Assembly (NCBI RefSeq): GCF_036588685.1
Contig: NC_086382.1
Location: 66,014,929 to 66,078,928, forward strand
Length of the DNA stretch: 64,000 nt
From: Mytilus trossulus
Lineage: Eukaryota > Mollusca > Bivalvia > Mytilida > Mytilidae
Reading direction: 5' to 3'
A program made the translations under genes and the position numbers. The notes below the pieces were generated by a model. That model had not been told where the DNA came from and made no database searches. It saw only the letters and a list, made by a program, of their open reading frames with translations. Shown piece by piece: positions 21,210-32,726 of this stretch (positions within the stretch are counted from its first letter, which is position 1; each line of letters begins with the position of its first letter).

Positions 21210-23275
21210 GGAGGACTTACCTTGTTTGATTGGATACCAAAGCTTCATAAAATTCCGTACAAACCACGGAATATTGCTGGCTCATCTTCATGTTCCACTA
21301 AAGAATTGTCCATTAGATTGACTAAAATTCTGTCCGCAGTGAAAGAGGGGCTAAAGAAATACTGTGAAACTGTTTACTCGCGTACTGGTATTAATCATAT
21401 GTGGATTCTAAAAAATTCTTAAGAACTTCTAGACAATTTTAAATCTCGGTCTTTTTCGGAAATTAGTTCCATCAAAACTTTTGATTTTTCAACCCTGTAT
21501 ACCACCATTCCCCATGTGAAATTGAAAAATCGCCCAAAAGAAATAATCCACAATGCCTTTCAACATAAAAATGGCAGCATACGCTATAGATTTATTACTT
21601 TGGAATTTCATAAAGCATATTTCGTTAATAGTGACAAACAAAAAGGTAAAACATACTACACAGAAGAACAAGTGGTCAGTATGCTGGAGTTTCTCATCGA
21701 CAACATATTTGTTGAGTTTGGAAGTAGACTTTTCCAACAAATTGTCTGCATTCCTATGGGAACAAGCTGTGTGCCTCTTCTTGTCGACCTCTTCTTATTT
21801 TCATATGAATCGGAGTTCCTCCAGACACTTGCCAAAAACAAGAGGTTCAAAGAAGCCAAATTATTTAATTTAACTTTCAAATATATTGATGATGTTCTTT
21901 CCATAAACCATCCGAACTTTTCTGATTGGGTTCCATTAATATATCCCCCAGAACTAGAGATTAAAGAAACAACAGACACGGCTTCCTCCGCCTCATTTTT
22001 AGACTTATATCTCGAATTTGACTTACACAGTCATCTCAGTACCAGAATTTATGACAAACGAGACGATTTTAATTTTGAAATTATAAATTTCACCCATCTT
22101 AGTAGCAATATACCAACTTCACCTGCATATGGGATATATATTTCCCAACTTCTTCGATATTCAAGAGCTTGCAGCTCCTACTCAGACTTTGTAAAACGTC
22201 ATCAGTGTCTGAGTAGAAAGTTGATGAACCAGGGGTATGTCAAAGATCGTCTCGTCCTTTTTCTAAAAAAGTTCATCGGAAGGTACCAATACCTAGTTAA
22301 TAAATATTCCGTATCAACTCTCAAATAATACACGATGGTCTTGATGTATAGGTTCTGCGTACTGATGTTGCTTATCATCTTAACAACGTGTTTTGGTGTT
22401 CTTTCATTTGTCTTTGCTCTATTATTAATATTACTTTTACTGTTGAACGGTTTTATGTGATATCCGTTTGACGTGGCTCGGTACTTATACATCTCGTCAA
22501 CGTGTTTGTATGGGCTTTCATTTTTTTGTGGTTTGTTTTGTATATGCGACTTTTTGTATTTCTTTTGTTTTAATAACGTGACTCTGTACTTTAAAAGACC
22601 CCGTCAGTATGATATTGTTCTATTATATGTCATTATGATATATTTCTATTATGAAGTACTATATACGTTGAACCACAAACGTCAAAATCTTTCAATAGCG
22701 TAGTGGTATCAACTGTATTTGGATTCGTATAAATTCTATATATAACTTTTGGACTAGTTAAAATCTCGGTCTATTTCTGAAATTTATTCTTACATACTTA
22801 TGATTTTTTTAACCCTGTATGCTAACATTGCCTATGTAAATTTTAAAATTGTTTGTATGCACATTGAACGACAAGTTTATGTGACGTATAAAAAGTTCTG
22901 ACGTCAGACACTCAAATCAATCAATGTATTCGTAGATAGTAGATGTGTTTGTGTTCTGTTGAATTATTCCTATAAAAAATGTTATACAATGATGACTGAT
23001 GTACCCATATTTAGACTATTTTATTTATTGTGTCTGTTTAATTAACACATCGATGTAAATATAACGGAATTTGATGAGACTGTTATTAATGTGAGAAGGT
23101 TAGCGCTATAGAACCAAGTTTAATCCCCCATTTTCTACATTTGAAAATGCCTGTACCAAGTCAGGAATATGACAGTTATTGCCCATTCATTTTTGATGCG
23201 TTTTGTTATTTTATAATGGACTTTCTGAATTGATTTTCCTCTAAGTTCAGTATTTTTGTGATTTTACTTTTTTTT
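21210..23275 (+). mobile_element. Retroelement with YIDD reverse transcriptase, degraded
   Basis: Coding enters at about 21222 (WIPKLHKIPYKPRNIAGSSS), is broken by an in-frame TAA at 21419-21421, and resumes ELLDNFKSRSFSEISS. The catalytic region follows, then stops at 22328. About 950 bp of 3' sequence up to cagtatttttgtgattttac recurs as a separate truncated copy at 60207-61090, which fixes the 3' end. The element lies between two minus-strand LINE fragments. I cannot assign its clade; Penelope-like is one candidate. Confidence 0.7.
21516..22328 (+). pseudogene. Reverse transcriptase, YIDD type
   Basis: Continuous frame with RT motifs: IVCIPMGTSCVPLLVDLFLF (primer/template-binding region), FKYIDDVLSIN (catalytic YxDD), SASFLDLYLEFDL, and a C-terminal SPAYGIYISQLLRYSRACSS block. 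Upstream coding in the same protein is cut by the stop at 21419. This Met is internal to the original protein. Confidence 0.75.
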
Positions 23276-23309
23276 CAAACCAAAATTAACAGGACAAATA
23301 TCAGTCAAA

Positions 23310-23800
23310 TAACATCATAGCTTCACTGCGCTTTTAGTAGCATTATATAAAGATTGTATAACCTTTAGAAATAACCCATGTATGCCTATACTCATTAATT
23401 TATGCCACAACATATCACGGTTCACATTGCCAAAGGCCTTTTGCAGCTAAAAACAAACAAATGTGTCTTTCTTTTAAAGTTTTCTGTTCTTTATAATAGA
23501 TTGTTACACATAGAGATGATCTAAGCAACTTCTAGTTTTTTTTTCGGAAACCGTATTGTTCTTTCACTAAAATGTAATTTTGTTAGATCCAAAAATTAAG
23601 TCTGTTATTTGATATATCTGCATATTTGTTGCATGGTAGGGATATAATTGAAATAGGACGGTATTCTAACGGGTTCAACGGATCCATTTTGGGTTTCGGA
23701 ATCGGAGTAATTATGCTTGTGAGCCATTTTTCCGGCACTTGTCCTTCGGTAAAAGAGAATTTAACATGAAACAAGTCAATGTAATTATCATTCCGCAATA
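23310..23800 (-). pseudogene. LINE reverse-transcriptase N-terminal remnant, minus strand
   Basis: Minus strand reads GQVPEKWLTSIITPIPKP and LEYRPISIISLPCNKY, then after a break LQKAFGNVNRDMLWHKLMSI (the QKAFD-type catalytic block, here with Gly for Asp). Probably the same LINE as 20530-21200, with the middle lost where the YIDD element sits. Confidence 0.7.
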
Positions 23801-24043
23801 TTTTACGGGGTATTTAAGAGGTGAATGACCTAAAGGAATATCCAAATAGAAAAATCCGTTTAAGGGGAATTTTGCCCGAAGGAGTTGAAATCCGAGTTTC
23901 TTTATAATTTATATATATATATATATGGCCTATGATAATTGATTCATTGTCGTTTGCCAATGACAAATATTTCATGTATGTTCGAGAGATACTAAATTTA
24001 AAATAAATACATTAGGTATGTCCTGGAATAATGTCAGATTATT

Positions 24044-24168
24044 ACATGGCATTTTTCATATCGCGTGTATTATCAGCCCTAGGTTCAATATCAACCCAAG
24101 AGCCGCATGGCTTGAGGGCTGATATTGACCGAAGGTTGATAGTACATGCGATATGAAAAATGACATGT
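24044..24168. repeat. Imperfect palindrome, about 53-bp arms
   Basis: Arms share acatg(g/t)catttttcatatcgc followed by gtatatcaacc-type sequence, about 80 percent matched by eye. Probably a fold-back element. Confidence 0.65.
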
Positions 24169-25530
24169 TATGATCCTTTATGCTTCAAAAATGGAGAAAA
24201 AGAACAGAGTCATATATTGATCCTTTTACGTTGCTCCCAACTAGAAGTTCAAAGAGTGAAAAATTCACGGACGTCGGACTCCATTTAGTACATTTGATAT
24301 GAAATCTTTATAGCATATGCCTCAACAGAGAGGAAACGCATTTTACATAAAATACGGACGAATCGACAAAAATATACATACTGAAAACTGTTTGGAAAAG
24401 TCAACTTTTGTAAAGTGACTTTCTAAATTTTGTTTGAAACTTTTAAAAATGCATTTATAAAAATAACTTCTTTGTTATTTTTTTAATTTTTTTTAAATTA
24501 GTTTACACAATACACTTTCCAGTATCCGAATAATTGTTTTGCACACTACTTTGTTATGTTTTTTTTTAATAGAAAATATAGCATTGAGGTGTATTTTCCG
24601 AGTATCACCGGAATGCCATGCGATAACGTTACGGAATGGTATGTGATAACAATTGAAGCATATGATAAACTTTTCATATCAGCCCGCTAAGCACCAATTC
24701 GATAAAATATGGAATTCACGTTAATTTAATTCTTATATCAGACAGTAAAAATCATATGTTATGTAACATGTCAAAAATTATATTAGATATTTTTGAGTTA
24801 TCTCTCATTGTATAAAGTTCAGCATTTGAAATTTTGTAACATGTCAAATTTTACATAAGAAATTCTTGAGTTATCTCTCTTTGTATAGAGTTAAGCAAAC
24901 GAAGTGAAATTTGGAAATTAAATAAAATTGGAAAAAAGAGCATTTATATATTTTATGAAATCATATTTATGATACAGTTTGATTATTTGTCCAAATCTTA
25001 TTTAAAGGTATTTCAAAATATTATTTACTTCATTCTAGTAATTAGTGTACAGGTAAAAACTGTTCACTACATTGTATATTTTTACTATTGATAAATAACT
25101 GATCGACAGGTGTCTCAGTTTTGTGAACAAGAATATTTGAAGATTTAAGGTTGGTGTATTTTAGATACTTATTTTTATTGTGAATATGACTGTTTGATAT
25201 AAAAGAGTTTTATGAAATACAAAAAAAACAAAAATATGATTTGTAAATGTAAATAACATTCTATATTTTTATCTGAAGTTTGCAAATGCAAATATGATTC
25301 GAAATTTTGTTTAAACATTTGAACTTGAAATATAGTTTTATTGAGCTAATTGATAGGGATTGTTGAGAAATATATATACTATGGAAGATGTGTTTTACAT
25401 TTTTAATATAAAAGGTTCTGATAAAGTAAATATTGTTGTTCTTCTTCTTCTCTAAGTAAATTCCTCCGCATCTTATTTTTATCTAATACTGTATAAAAAC
25501 ATGGAGCAGACTAGATTGGAATATATGTGT
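24169..25530. other. AT-rich interval, no gene
   Basis: A second atatcagccc-type block near 24660-24690 may be the far end of the element containing the 24044 palindrome. Two related 50-bp blocks (gttatctctc..ttgtata) near 24790 and 24865 form a small direct repeat. Nothing else is recognisable. Confidence 0.4.
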
Positions 25531-26478
25531 TCCGGACCATATGAGTATTTAGACCATACAGGTATGGTCATGACCATATGGGTATATACTCATATGGTCG
25601 GGGTTATTAACACTCTGTTACAATTTACTTTTAATACTTCTAAACTCCATCATTAAAAGACGCTATCATATATTCATTAGGTAATTTTATTATAATATTA
25701 TAAGAAAACTATCAGCTAAATAAAAATTAGAAGTTTCACACAGTTAATATTTCTTACTTGTCAAAACTATAATAAACACATTTTATGCCGATGGTCATTA
25801 CCGATTTGTTATTACGAGTGAATGGCAATATGTCGACTAAAAAAATAAATTCTAAAAATTTGTAATGAACTGTTTCACAAGAAGTCACTGGAAAGTATGA
25901 TAGTTTATTTAATTTATCTTGTGAGTATATTGTATTGCAGTCATGCTGCGATATTGCAGTTCTAGAGCCTTAAAAAAAACCACCGTAGACATATCGGAAT
26001 GGTCCAAGACCTCGGTATCAATGTACGCAGATTCAAAAAGGTTAGCTTTTCACTCGCAAACAAAAGTTGAAATGAAAAGGATCGTGCACAACCAAGACTT
26101 GCAAATGCAAAAAAAGATATGATACCGTGTGGAAGTAAATGTCACCCAAGACTATATGCAAGAATGTAATTAGCGATGGAAACTAACTATGGTATCAATA
26201 TTTAATTTTGAAGTAGTATTTAAATTATAAAAAATAATACATTGTCATCTAAACATCATTGTTTATTTAAGATAAAGTTTTTGTTTTATTGAAACTTTAA
26301 TAATGTAATTTAAAAAAAAATACCTATATGGTCCCAATACTCATATGGTCCGGCCCGTTAATAACCAAACGAGTATTATACTCATATGGTCCGACCATAC
26401 GCGTATGGTCGGACCATATGAGTATACGCATATGGTCAAGACCATACGCGTATGGTCCACATACTCATATGGTCCGGA
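25531..26478. mobile_element. Palindromic-iteron DNA element, copy 1
   Basis: Perfect 18-bp inverted ends (tccggaccatatgagtat / its complement at 26461-26478). Both subterminal zones are packed with catatggtc / gaccatatg and gaccatacgcgtatggtc words. No ORF. It shares an internal block (ccgtgtggaagtaaatg) with 28732-29474, in the opposite orientation. Confidence 0.75.
26377..26426. repeat. Perfect 50-bp palindrome
   Basis: Centred on ACG|CGT at 26401/26402; 25 nt on each side are exactly complementary. Part of the right iteron cluster of the element above. Confidence 0.95.
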
Positions 26479-26649
26479 ATATATACAATCCTTGAAATAA
26501 TATTGTTGTCCTAAAACCATGTATTAATGTAAAATCTATCATAAACATATTTACACCTGCTATTTTATGTACATTAAGCATATAATAATGTTAATCAAAT
26601 TATCTTAAAACGCACAGATTAAAAAGGAGTGAAATAGATTTACTAGTAA

Positions 26650-27410
26650 AAGTTTGACCCTTCAGGGTTTTTTGCCTATTATAGTAAATGTTTAAAAATA
26701 ATTTTTCGTAAATTTTTGTAATCAAAAATCTTCTCTGAAATAACAAAAATTTTTTTTTTTATCTACAATCATCATCAGGGTATCTAGTCACCAAAATGAG
26801 TCCGATGACCCCGCGTGCGAACCAAGGTGGTCGACATGGCTAAAAATAGTACATAAGGTAAAATGACCTTTTTGGCTCATATCTCAGAAACGAAAGCATT
26901 TAGAGCAAATCTGAAATGGATATATTTGTTTGATTGGTCAAGGTATATCAGCCCTTGACTAATCAGGCAATCACTTGTTGGGTTGCTGCCCCTGACTTGG
27001 TAATTTAAAGAAAATTTTGCAGGATCTGGTTAATATCTGGAATATTATTATAGATAAAGATAAACTGTAAACAGCAATAATGTACAGCAAAGTAAGACCT
27101 ACAAATAAGTTAGCATGATCAAAATGGTCAATTGCCCCCTAAAGGAGTTATTGCCCTTTATAGTCAATTTTTAACAATTTTCATAAATTTTGTATTATTT
27201 GTAAATTATTACAAAATTATTTAACTACTGGGCCAAATTCATTATAATAGATTGAGGTAATTGCAAGCAGCAAGAATGTTCAGTAAAGAAGATCTACAAA
27301 CACATCACTTTTACCAAAACACAATATTATCATGAATCCATCTGTGTCCTTCGTTTATGATATGCACAGGTGAGCGACACAGGCTCTTTAGAGCCTCTAG
27401 ATTGGTATTG
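26650..27410 (+). repeat. Dispersed bivalve repeat ending gagcgacacaggctcttt
   Basis: The end gtgagcgacacaggctcttt and agagcctctag, with internal agttattgccctttatagtc and gaggtaattgcaagcagcaa, is a repeat I remember as common in mussel introns and UTRs. Non-coding. Confidence 0.6.
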
Positions 27411-27699
27411 ATTTAATAAGTCAAGTCCTTTCCCATTGGTTTGTCCTTTTGTTTAGCTGTTTAGGTTTGACTATTAATTACACCAAGTTCAACCAACTAT
27501 TTTTTCTGTGAATGTTTTGTACCAAGTCTGAAAAATTGCAGCTGTTATAAAATAGTTTGTTTCTGTGTATATTGGCGTTTGTTTGTGTTGCACGTCAGTG
27601 TTCCTGTTGTTCCTTTTTGTAGTTGATGTGTTTTCCGTGATGTTATTTTGTCACCCAGATTGGTTTTTCTTCGATCGATGGATGACATTTGAACATCGG

Positions 27700-28260
27700 T
27701 ATACTACTATTACCTTTCTTATATCAAAGATCGTGAAAAGATAACACATTGAAACATTTTCTAATCGGTGATTTGGTCGAGTAAATTTGGTAAGCATGAT
27801 TATAAAACAATAAATCTATGAATATATCGAGATGAACATAACAAGTTTCTAAAAATACTGTATGTATGCTAAAAATTATCAAGTTCGCATTATTTGCTTA
27901 GAGGTCGTGCATCTTCTAAGTTTACATACGCGGACATGTCGTTCAACTTGAAAATGTCAACAAAAAAGTTTTAAGAGGTTTAAATGTAAAAATAAGCATA
28001 TTTTACATCATTTATATTTATACGTTATATTTGAATAGACATCTTATCGCATATTTACTATTTATAGATTATGTATTCCCAACTTACCTGCCCATAAAAA
28101 ATCTAGGATTTTAAATACTTTCGCTTTATGGAAACAATAAGTTATCATCTTTTGGATGAACAATTCAACATATGACCAACAAACAAGGTATTTCGAACCA
28201 TTAGTTTCATTGATAACTAAATGCGCATGTTAAAATACAGTTGAAAGTTTAAAAAAAGTA
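27700..28260 (+). repeat. Duplicated upstream segment of gene B, copy 1
   Basis: Shares ordered blocks with 30400-30930, such as catatttactattta, gattatgtatt, acttacctg, acaaggtatttcgaa and tttcattgataactaa. Weakly shared with 32020-32380, directly upstream of gene B. Confidence 0.6.
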
Positions 28261-28731
28261 CATGTTGTGTTTATTCTCACAGAAAACTCATGAATATTGA
28301 TTAATATCTGATATGCATTCTAAAAACTGCAAATATAAGCAAATCGTGAGTATCTAAAAAAAGGATCCTACGATTATGTATGAGGTGCCTGCGATCATCC
28401 TCTGTAATTAGTGGGGTACGTGTTGTTCGGTCTGTAGATTGTTTTTAGTTGTTCTATGGACGTGCTTGTCTGTTTGACTATTTATGATTGGCATGTGACG
28501 TCGTCAGTTTTTAGTAGATTTATGAAAGTCCTCGTATTATCCGTTTTTTTTAAAAATAAATACTATCAGCAAAATTTTGTAAGGATCAGAACACTTATAT
28601 CATCAAAAGAGAGTAGTAAAAAATTATTGACTCAAAGTAAGCACTGCAAAGTGCAAATAAAGATATACATAAAACATCACATAAAAGATAATGAATTGTG
28701 TATAAGTTAAGAATTATAATTATGAATACTT

Positions 28732-29474
28732 GCACAATACGCGTATGGCCATGAACATATGAGTATACTCATATATGGACCATATAGGTATTATTACAAT
28801 TATATGCTTTCAAAATCGTTGTTAAAACAATAATGGCTACATGAAAATGTATTATTTACAATTCAAGGCTACATAAACATTTAAAAATATAAATGCCAAA
28901 TTAGTTTTCATAGCTTATTGTATTCTTGCATGTATGCGCAGGTTACCATTTACTTCCACACGGTACCATAGCTTTTCTTTGGTCCTGGGTCGTTCCGAAG
29001 TGTCTAAGAAGCTCTAGATATCCAATACCGTAACATGACTTAAGTACATCATATCAACAGATAACTTAAATAAACTTGCCGGTGACGTCATTCATTTTTT
29101 AAAAAACAGTAATATATTGTAACAGATATTTTTGGTTATCTATCCAATTCGACATTTTACCATCCATTGGTAATAACATATCTGATTCGGTAATGACTAT
29201 ATGAATAACATTTGTAACCTATCGTTTTTACTAGTGATGAACTTTATTGTGTGAAATTGCTTATTTTATTCAGTTAATCATGTTCTATTTATTTTTAATA
29301 GATCTATACTAAAAAGACCTTTGGTATTGTCTTGTTTTTAAATGACGTGATAACTAGGAGGTGATATGAAGAGTTAAGTTTTAAAAATAAACCTGCTAAT
29401 TTCCCCGCCCATATGAGTATAAACCAATATGGTCATGACCATACGCGTATGGTGCAATACTCATATGGTCCGGA
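28732..29474. mobile_element. Palindromic-iteron DNA element, copy 2 (inverted)
   Basis: Ends are rich in catatgagtat / atactcatatggtccgga and gaccatacgcgtatggt words. The internal catttacttccacacgg is the complement of a block in copy 1. The left end is less regular. No ORF. Confidence 0.65.
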
Positions 29475-29759
29475 ACATATACAAGATGTTCTTGCATTAC
29501 ATGGCATAACTTTTATGACAAATATTGGTGCCAGTATTCAGGAAGATATAATCAAAGTGTATTATAGAGTTCCATACCTTTGTTACAGAACCAAAAAAAC
29601 ATCACATTTTAGATTGAAATCGTGAAGGAAAATGCAACAAAGTTTTTTCTATCTTTTCTGTACATTTAAAGGCAAAAAGAGTATCAGATGGTTCTCTATA
29701 ACAGACTGCACATGTACAATTTATAAAAATGAAACGCCTTGAATAGTAAAGCTAAGTAT

Positions 29760-30185
29760 ATTTCAAAGTTACAACTTGTAGCATTCCATTTAATATACAC
29801 TGGACGAGACGCGCGTCTGGTGTATAAAATTATAAACCTGGTGCATTTGATAATTTTTACACCACTGGGTCGATGCCACTGCTGGTGGGCGTTTCGTCCC
29901 CGAGGATATCACCAGCCCAGTATTCAGCACTACGGTGTTGACATAAATATCAATTATACATGTATGGAAATTTTCTGTCTACAAAAGTTCGAAAAACTAA
30001 ATATTTTCTTATCCCAGGAGTAGAATACCTTTGCCGTATTTGGCACACCTCTTTGGAATTTTGGGTCCTCAGTGCTCTCCAACTTTGTACTTGTTTGGAG
30101 TTTTAACTGTTTTGATATGCGCGTCACTGATCTAGACGAAACGCGCGTCGGGCGTATTGAATCATAAGCCTGGTACATTTGATAA
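29760..30185 (+). repeat. Dispersed mussel repeat (acgcgcgtc ends)
   Basis: Starts near acactggacgagacgcgcgt, contains cactgggtcgatgccactgc and ggcgtttcgtccccgagg, and ends acgaaacgcgcgtcgggcgt then aatcataagcctggta. A partial copy lies at about 31615-31880. Confidence 0.7.
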
Positions 30186-30399
30186 CTTTAATAAACCCGT
30201 TATCATTAACTGTTGTGGAAAAAACTACGACGGAAAAAATGAACAGACGTGAGAAATAAGTCGTTAGATAAGGATTGATATGTTTCCGTAGTCAGTTTAT
30301 CCTCTTGATAAATACATGTAACATTAAACATCTCGTTCAATGATATCCTGGCTTTATTTGGCTTGTTTTCATATACCAATTTCATATACATATTTATAT

Positions 30400-30930
30400 A
30401 TATATATCAAAGATCATAACATGAGATCACATTGAAACAAATGTTGGTTTTGTCGAGTAATTTGGTAAGCATTATTATTAAACAGTTAAGCATTACATAT
30501 AAAAATAATAAATTTATCAAGGCTAACATGATTTATTATCGTCATTAATAGTTACTTGTAATATTGTGTGTGCGCGAAAGGATTAAAATTATTTATCTTA
30601 AACACAAACTGCCATGTCGTTTAGTCTTTATAACAATGTTAACAAAAATGTCCCAGATATAAGCGGTTAACTTTATAATTAGAAAATTTGACATGCTTTA
30701 TATCTATATCTATATGTATATATATACAATATTTAAATACATATCTTACCACATATTTACTATTTAAAGATTATGTATTTCCCACTTACCTGTTATTCAA
30801 ACTGATAAATAAACGGTAACTTTCGTTTCTGGATATTGTAATATTTAACTTATTTCGGAAGGAACATTCATCACTAAACAAGGTATTTCGAATCTTTAAT
30901 TTCATTGATAACTAATAGCATTTGTTATAT
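30400..30930 (+). repeat. Duplicated upstream segment of gene B, copy 2
   Basis: Aligns by eye with 27700-28260 over its whole length with many indels. Flanked on both sides by dispersed repeats that now separate the copies. Confidence 0.6.
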
Positions 30931-30939
30931 TACTGTTGT

Positions 30940-31350
30940 AAAAGAGGGACGAAAGATACCAAAGGGACAGTCAAACTCGTAAATCTAAAACAAACTGACA
31001 ACGCCATGGCTAAAAATGAAAAAGACAAACAGAAAAACAATTATAGTACACATGACACAACATAGTAACTAAAGAATAAACAACACGAACCTCACCAAAA
31101 CCTAGGGGTGATCTCAGGTGCTCCGGAAGGGTAAACAGATCCTGCTCCACATGCTGCACCCGTCGTGTTGCTAATGTGATTACAAATCCGGTAAATAGTC
31201 TAATTCGGTAGGTCAAATTCATGAAAGGGAAGGGGATTGTAGTTACGACGTAAGGAACATATCCGATATCATTTGTGAAACGGCTATTCCATAACGGTCA
31301 ACCAACTCGTGATGGCGTCCGTAAAATTTGTAAGGTATACGCACAATTAA
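30940..31350 (-). repeat. Dispersed mussel repeat (gggacagtcaaactc family), full-length-like copy
   Basis: gagggacgaaagataccaaa, gggacagtcaaactc, acaacgccatggc, then acctaggggtgatctcaggt and cacccgtcgtg. Related pieces occur at 37700-37920, 42390-42520 and 61510-61690. Confidence 0.7.
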
Positions 31351-31614
31351 TTTAGTTTTGTTTTGATTAAGAAACTGCACATAAAGACATGTATAAACAT
31401 TATTTGAAATTGAAATATAAAGTTCAAAGGAACATACTACGCTTACCCCTCCGACAAACCCAATATCTTCAACTGTTTTTGGTAGGGTTTGTGTTGCTTA
31501 GTCTCTCGGAGTTTTATGTAGTATTTTGTGGACTTGTTTACTATTTGTCTTTGCTTTGTCACAGGGTTGTTAGTGTTTCTTCGATATTTGATCACCAGCC
31601 CTGTAGTCAACATT

Positions 31615-31880
31615 TTTCTGTAGACATGAAGATCACGAATGTGTTCATTTAAAAAAATATCCTGTTTACAAAACTTTTCTTATCCCAGGCATAGATTACC
31701 TTAGCACGTTTTTGCAATACTTTTTGGATATTTGGATCATCGATGCTCTTCAACTTTGTGCTTGTTTTGCTTTATAAATATTAAGATATGAGCGTAACTG
31801 ACAAGTCTTATGGAGACGAAACACGCGTCTGCCGTACTAAATTACAATCATGGTACTTTGATAACTATTCTCCGATATTT
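31615..31880 (+). repeat. Partial copy of the acgcgcgtc mussel repeat
   Basis: Contains cttatcccaggcatagatta, gctcttcaactttgtgcttg and gagacgaaacacgcgtctgc, matching 30010-30170 with gaps. Confidence 0.6.
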
Positions 31881-32019
31881 GAGTTGTGAAAGATACTTGA
31901 ATTTACTACGCTTCTTTTATGATATGATAATTTAAGAAGACGTCAGATATCAGGATAGTTGGTATTACAAATATCTTCGAGCCTGCATTGTCAAGTTCAA
32001 AACATAAACATCCGTGCAA

Positions 32020-32380
32020 ATTTATATCAAAGATTATAAATCAAGTACAGTAAAGCATGTGATCACAAAAAGTAGTTACGTAATCTAGTACACATAGAAC
32101 AAGATAACACCTGGTTAAAAATAAAAAAAATCAAACATGTCGTTTAACTAGACTACCAGTATGTATTTAAAGGTAAAATTAGTTGTATATGTTCAAAACT
32201 ATTTCATACTATTTATATTTTTATACACGGTATATATACATTATCATTCTTTAAATAAGCATTCTAATCAAATTGATAGTAAAAGTCTTTTTTAATCCGA
32301 ATTTCAGTTTGACAAAGAGATCAACATAATGGGTAATACCTTTCAAAATTTTCTTTAAAATACAGTTCAAATATCAAATG
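32020..32380 (+). promoter_or_regulatory. Probable 5' region of gene B, related to the two upstream copies
   Basis: Short blocks (atatcaaagat, acatgtcgttta, tactatttatatt) occur in the same order as at 27700 and 30400. It lies 150-500 bp before the gene B start, so it likely contains the promoter; the start of transcription is not identifiable from sequence alone. Confidence 0.35.
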
Positions 32381-32528
32381 TGTACTGATTAGATCGTATA
32401 TTTGAATAACATTGTCCATCTACGTGCTCTCTTCAATATAAACTAATTACAGCATGCAGGACTTGACCATACATATTTAAATTCTCTATAGATAAAATAT
32501 TGTACCAGAAATTTGATTTGAGGACAAA

Positions 32529-32726
32529 ATGGGTGGTGTTGCATCGAGAAATGAAAACGTAGACACCGAAACACAACCAAAAGTCAAAACATTAGACGAT
32601 TTGAACAAAGTAAAAGACAACAACAATAGAAAGAAATTTCCTGATCCCAAACCACCAAAACGATGTAAGAAAGATATTCTACCTGATGTGTCAAAACTGA
32701 AGCATATTGACGATCATGTGATGAAG
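32529..32726 (+). CDS. Gene B exon 1 (basic N-terminal region)
   Basis: Context gacaaaATGGG (A at -3, G at +4). 66 codons, MGGVASRNENVDTETQ to KHIDDHVMK, phase-0 donor AAG|GTATGA. The N-terminal Gly-Gly is compatible with lipid attachment and membrane association. Confidence 0.85.

Noticed and set aside
21009..21248. Minus-strand 79-codon ORF
   Set aside because: Out-of-frame shadow of the LINE remnant at 20530-21200.
22473..22703. ORFs at 22473-22703 and 60281-60511 as a conserved small gene
   Set aside because: Their similarity is explained by both lying in the 3' end of the same retroelement family.
31389..31652. 87-codon ORF
   Set aside because: Falls in dispersed mussel repeats (gggacagtcaaactc and acgcgcgtc families).
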